Source of the DNA: CAYTCZ01 sp964436315
GTDB lineage: Bacteria; Actinomycetota; Thermoleophilia; Gaiellales; Gaiellaceae
Length of the DNA: 19,036 nucleotides
Direction of reading: 5' to 3'
Assembly: GCA_964436315.1 (NCBI GenBank)
Contig: CAYTCZ010000075.1
Coordinates: 1-19,036, forward strand
Shown here: positions 15,837 through 19,036 of the stretch, piece by piece
Layout: each line of letters opens with the position of its first letter
Position numbering within the stretch: the stretch's first letter is position 1
The notes under the pieces: generated by a model
Databases searched by the model: none
Seen by the model: only the letters and a program-made list of their open reading frames with translations
Told to the model about the DNA's origin: nothing
Position numbers and translations under genes: made by a program

Positions 15837-15920
15837 GTTGGTCGCTTCCCCGGCGCCATCCATCCATCCGCCGTTCGTGCCAGTCACCGATTGCATGAAC
15901 CGTTCAGAATTCGAGATTCG

Positions 15921-16895
15921 ATGCCCGAAATAGATTTTCGTCAGGCTGTCCGGGATGCTCTCGACGAGGAATTGGCTCGCGATGACGCGGTGATCTTCTT
16001 CGGCGAGGACGTCGCCGCCGCCGGTGGAGTGTTTGTCGTCACGCCTGGACTCGTCGAGAAGTACGGCACCGATCGCGTCATCGATACGCCAATCTCCGAG
16101 CTCGCGATTGTCGGAGCAGCCTTCGGCAGCGCGGTCTCCGGAAAGCGCCCCGTGATCGAGATCATGTTCGCGGACTTTCTCCCGCTCGTCATGGACAGCC
16201 TCATCAATCAGGCAACCAAGTACTGGTACCTCTCCAACGGGCAGGCAAGCGTCCCGCTGGTCGTTCGTTCTGCGTGTGGCGCCGGCGGACGCTTCGGAGC
16301 GATCCATTCACAAATGCCGATCTCGTGGTTGCTCGGGGTCCCAGGGCTCAAGATCGTCTGCCCGGCCACGCCTCACGACGCAAAGGGACTTCTCAAGGCG
16401 TCCATCCGGGACGACAATCCGGTGCTCTTCCTCGAACACAAGCGGCTCTACACCGTCTCGGGAGAAGTCACCGACGTACCTGTGCCGATCGGGAAGGCGG
16501 CGGCCGTTCGCGAGGGTGCGGACGTCACGATCGTCACGGCGATGAAGACTGTTCACGATGCGATGGAGGCCGCCACGTCACTTTCCGAGCAGAAGATCGA
16601 CGCGACTGTCATCGATCTCCGCACGCTTCGACCTCTCGATATTGAGACGGTTCTCGACTCGGTGGCGAGGACGAATCGCCTCCTCGTAGTCGAGGAAGGG
16701 CCCGAGACCGGCGGCTGGGCGGGAGAGGTGCTAGCAGAGGTAACGGAGCAGGGATTGGGGACGTTAGACGTCGCGTGGCGGCTCTCCACCCGCGACCTGC
16801 CGATTCCATACAGTCCGCCGCTCGAAGACGCCTTCCTCCCCGGCGCCAAAGCGATAACACGCTCGGTCATCGACCAGCTGGGAGGCGCGGGTTGA
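15921..16895 (+). CDS. 2-oxo acid dehydrogenase E1 component, beta subunit
   Basis: Transketolase-like beta subunit that forms half of the thiamine-diphosphate site of pyruvate, acetoin or branched-chain 2-oxo acid dehydrogenase; 324 residues, normal for the family. Seen are FFGEDVAAAGGVF (27-38), DTPISE with the conserved Glu (60) that activates the cofactor, GGRFGAIHSQ (122-131) and the C-terminal transketolase domain with DLRTLRPLD (232-240). ATG 15921 is chosen over the in-frame TTG at 15891 because homologous sequence begins there. Its ribosome site is weak. The alpha subunit normally encoded just upstream is missing; a regulator stands there instead. An E2 gene is nearby on the other strand. 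Confidence 0.93.
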   Translation: MPEIDFRQAVRDALDEELARDDAVIFFGEDVAAAGGVFVVTPGLVEKYGTDRVIDTPISELAIVGAAFGSAVSGKRPVIEIMFADFLPLVMDSLINQATKYWYLSNGQASVPLVVRSACGAGGRFGAIHSQMPISWLLGVPGLKIVCPATPHDAKGLLKASIRDDNPVLFLEHKRLYTVSGEVTDVPVPIGKAAAVREGADVTIVTAMKTVHDAMEAATSLSEQKIDATVIDLRTLRPLDIETVLDSVARTNRLLVVEEGPETGGWAGEVLAEVTEQGLGTLDVAWRLSTRDLPIPYSPPLEDAFLPGAKAITRSVIDQLGGAG

Positions 16896-16954
16896 CCAGG
16901 CCTTCGACGGGCCCGACGCAACCCGGGCTCCCGGTGCGGTAGGAGGAACCGGTC

Positions 16955-17968
16955 CTGTCTGAAGGTCGTGGCCGCGCAGCCGTTCTCCGCGGACCCGGCG
17001 ACGTTGACATCGTCAGCCGAGCGACGCCGGCCGACTCAGCGAGCGAGGCCGTCGTTCGCGTAGTCGCGAGCGGCATCTGCGCGACCGACATCGGGATCTT
17101 TCGTGGATCGGTACAGGTTCCCCCCGGACGTGTGCTCGGCCACGAGGGAGCCGGGGTGGTCGAATCCGCGGCGACTGAGTCCCCCCTTGAGCCCGGAGCA
17201 CCGGTCATCATCGATCCGAACGTCTCGTGTGGCACCTGCGCGATCTGCCGCGAAGGCCATTCGAATCTCTGTCCGAATGGTGGACTCCTCGGTCGAGAGG
17301 TCGACGGCGTCTTTGCCGACGAGCTCGCGGTCAATGCGGCGAGCCTTCATGCGCTGCCCGACACCATCGCGCTCGAAGACGCGCCGCTTCTCCAGGTCCT
17401 TGCGACGGTCGTGCACGCGCAGGAGAGAGTCCGGGTTGTTCCAGGCAGACTGGCTGCAGTCGTTGGGCTCGGCTGCACGGGCCAGCTGCATGCGCAGCTG
17501 CTCGAACACCGGGGAGCGCGAGTCCTCGGCACAAGTCGCAGTGAGTCCAAACGGCTTCTCGGCGCTGAACTCGCATGCGAATGGACGGCCGATCCTGTGG
17601 ACGCTGCAAATCACGCTACCGAGCTCGATGCTCGGGGCGGAGCGGACGTCGTGGTCGAGGCTGGCGGAACGCTCGCCGCGCTCGAAACGGCACTCAGTAT
17701 CGTTCGGCCAGGGGGGACCGTCCTCGCGTACGGTATTTACACCGAGTCAGCGGGGCAGCTTCCGTACTACGACCTGTACCGCAAAGAGGTCAGGCTCGTC
17801 GGTACGCGGTCTTCCTTGCCACGCGACATGGACATCGCAATCGGCCTCGCGGCGAGTGGGGCGGTCCACTTTGCGCCGATCGTGTCCGACCGACTCCCAC
17901 TCGAGCGCGCCGCGGACGCGCTCGAGCGGTCAGAAGCGGGTGCACTGAAGGTCGTATTGGAGCACTGA
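16955..17968 (+). CDS. Zinc-dependent alcohol dehydrogenase (MDR family), probable CTG start
   Basis: NAD(P)-linked zinc dehydrogenase. From CTG 16955 the protein is 337 residues, the standard family length. It has the N-terminal GroES-like fold (AAVLRGPGDVDIV, 8-20), the catalytic-zinc motif GICATD (40-45), GHE (62-64), four structural-zinc cysteines in SCGTCAICREGHSNLC, and a Rossmann segment VVGLGCTGQL. No ATG, GTG or TTG occurs in frame between the stop TAG at 16940-16942 and GTG 17132. Starting at 17132 would delete 59 residues, including the zinc-ligand cysteine. AGGAGG (16941-16946) lies 8 bases before the CTG. It follows E1 beta by 59 bp, probably in the same transcript. The substrate is unknown. 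Confidence 0.88.
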   Translation: MSEGRGRAAVLRGPGDVDIVSRATPADSASEAVVRVVASGICATDIGIFRGSVQVPPGRVLGHEGAGVVESAATESPLEPGAPVIIDPNVSCGTCAICREGHSNLCPNGGLLGREVDGVFADELAVNAASLHALPDTIALEDAPLLQVLATVVHAQERVRVVPGRLAAVVGLGCTGQLHAQLLEHRGARVLGTSRSESKRLLGAELACEWTADPVDAANHATELDARGGADVVVEAGGTLAALETALSIVRPGGTVLAYGIYTESAGQLPYYDLYRKEVRLVGTRSSLPRDMDIAIGLAASGAVHFAPIVSDRLPLERAADALERSEAGALKVVLEH

Positions 17969-18024
17969 CCAATGCGACGTGTTCGGCGTTACTGCCCGAC
18001 GAGATTTTCAGGCCATAGAGAGCC

Positions 18025-18062
18025 TTGACTGCCCTCTCGCTTAATGTTTACCGTTCCTGAAC
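18025..18062 (+). promoter_or_regulatory. Candidate promoter/operator of the M24 gene (shared 38-bp element, copy B)
   Basis: TTGACT (18025-18030), a 16-bp spacer and TTTACC (18047-18052) lie within GTTTACCGTTCCTGAAC (18046-18062). The layout and spacing are the same as copy A at 7185-7222, and 14 of the 17 bases in the right-hand block are identical. It lies 42 bp upstream of the M24 start codon. Confidence 0.5.
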
Positions 18063-18104
18063 ACCTGGCCTGAAGGCATACTGGGTCGAAAGGAGCGAGG
18101 GCCA

Positions 18105-19036
18105 ATGACTATTGCCTCACGTGGGGCCACGATGGCGGTTGACTGGGAGCAGCGGGTCGATTTCCAACGGCTTCGCAGAGAGCGGCTCGAGCGTACGCGA
18201 GCGGCGCTCGACGCATCGGACTTGGGCGCCCTCCTCCTCTTTGATCCAAACAACATCCGCTACGTCACCAGCACGCACATTGGCGAGTGGGCGCGGGACA
18301 AGAACGCACGGTTCGTACTCCTCTGCCGCGATGCGGACCCGATCCTCTGGGACTTCGGCTCGGCGGCTCGACATCATCAGCTCTACGCGCCCTGGCTGCC
18401 GGAGACGAGCTGGCGCGCCGGCGTGACGAGTATCCGGGGTGCGATGCCTGAGCAGACAGGCGTCCCGGACACCATGGCGGGGAAAGTCCTCCACGAGATG
18501 CGTGAACGCGGTCTCGAGAAGGAGCCGCTCGGTATCGACATGAGCGATATGGCGACGCTCGAGGCTCTCCATCGGGCCGGCATCTACACCGGAGATGCTC
18601 AGCCCGTGATGCTCAGCGCGCGCAAGATCAAAACGGAGGATGAGAAGGCGCTGCTCGCGCACGCGGCCGCGATCGTCGACGCCGTCTACGAGCGCATCTA
18701 CGAACTGCTTCGACCCGGAGTTCGCGAACACGAGATCGTCGCTGAGGCAATGCGCGTTCTCTTCGACCTCGGCTCGGAGCACGTCGAGGCGATCAACGCG
18801 GTCTCCGGCGACCGATGTAATCCGCACCCCCACGTTTTCGCCGACCGGCTGATTCGGCCCGGCGATCAGGCGTTCTTCGACATCATCCACTCGTTCATGG
18901 GGTACAGAACCTGTTACTACCGGACCTTCTGCGTCAGCAGCGCTTCACAGTCGCAGGTCGACGCCTACAAGCAGTGCCGTCAGTGGCTCGACGATGCGAT
19001 CGACCTCGTGCGTCCGGGAATGACCACGGATCGCAT
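18105..19036 (+). CDS. M24-fold (creatinase / Xaa-Pro peptidase-like) hydrolase, 3' truncated by window edge
   Basis: The first 310 residues of a pita-bread-fold protein. A creatinase-type N-terminal domain (about 20-165, with LLFDPNNIRYVTSTH and WDFGSAARHHQLYAPWLPE) is followed by the catalytic M24 domain (from about 172, SARKIKTEDEKALLAHAA). Histidines in NPHPHVF (239-245) lie where the family has its substrate histidine. The first metal-ligand Asp is D259 in FFDIIHS. The second, usually Asp in the SDxTRTF segment, is Cys (TCYYRTF, C270). Metal use may therefore differ, as in creatinase or other non-peptidase members. ATG 18105 has AGGAG 9 bases upstream; ATG 18132 is an alternative. The remaining ligands lie beyond the window. 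Confidence 0.88.
   Translation, partial: MTIASRGATMAVDWEQRVDFQRLRRERLERTRAALDASDLGALLLFDPNNIRYVTSTHIGEWARDKNARFVLLCRDADPILWDFGSAARHHQLYAPWLPETSWRAGVTSIRGAMPEQTGVPDTMAGKVLHEMRERGLEKEPLGIDMSDMATLEALHRAGIYTGDAQPVMLSARKIKTEDEKALLAHAAAIVDAVYERIYELLRPGVREHEIVAEAMRVLFDLGSEHVEAINAVSGDRCNPHPHVFADRLIRPGDQAFFDIIHSFMGYRTCYYRTFCVSSASQSQVDAYKQCRQWLDDAIDLVRPGMTTDR

Noticed and set aside
18117..18890. Minus-strand open frame of 257 codons
   Set aside because: It lies wholly antisense to the M24 gene, whose motifs are unmistakable.
18105..19036. Naming the M24 protein a DMSP lyase (DddP)
   Set aside because: The fold is shared, but the visible metal-site pattern differs from what I recall of DddP, and the C-terminal ligands are outside the window.

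Overview
The window is GC-rich, densely coding bacterial DNA. It most resembles a high-GC Actinomycetota genome, and class Thermoleophilia or a relative is my best guess. The guess rests on GC-ending codons, GTG starts, apparently leaderless regulator genes and a lipoprotein of actinobacterial style. It is made from general character and no marker gene was compared. A run of exactly 100 N (5280-5379) shows that this is a scaffold from a draft or metagenome assembly.

Region 1 (1-5704) looks like housekeeping. After a 5'-truncated zinc alcohol dehydrogenase comes a compact minus-strand operon, metK - PfkB-type kinase - ahcY (4688 down to 1181). This covers synthesis of S-adenosylmethionine, hydrolysis of S-adenosylhomocysteine, and very probably phosphorylation of the adenosine released. 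A divergent Lrp/AsnC regulator starts 94 bp from metK. Its putative promoter overlaps a perfect 7-bp inverted repeat, so it may control itself and the operon. The scaffold gap cuts the end of the regulator gene. Beyond the gap lies the 3' part of a CYTH-domain gene.

Region 2 (5744-12554) holds an unusual protein of three fused Rid (YjgF/UK114) domains on the minus strand. Divergent from it is a complete sugar-type (CUT2) ABC importer in the order permease, lipoprotein substrate-binding protein, double ATPase, permease.

Region 3 (12580-19036) is a mosaic of short transcription units: an E2 acyltransferase of a 2-oxo acid dehydrogenase (minus), a 3-hydroxyisobutyrate-dehydrogenase-like enzyme (plus), an XRE-cupin regulator (minus), the E1 beta subunit (plus), a second zinc alcohol dehydrogenase that appears to start at CTG (plus), and an M24-fold hydrolase that runs off the right edge and lacks a usual metal ligand. 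E1 alpha and E3 are absent from the window.

Regions 2 and 3 read as an accessory catabolic locus: import, hydrolysis, NAD- or zinc-dependent oxidation, and 2-oxo acid decarboxylation under a small-molecule-sensing repressor. A bipartite 38-bp element occurs upstream of both the importer (7185-7222) and the M24 gene (18025-18062), which suggests a shared regulon. The substrate cannot be named from sequence alone. No tRNA, rRNA, CRISPR, insertion sequence or phage gene was seen.
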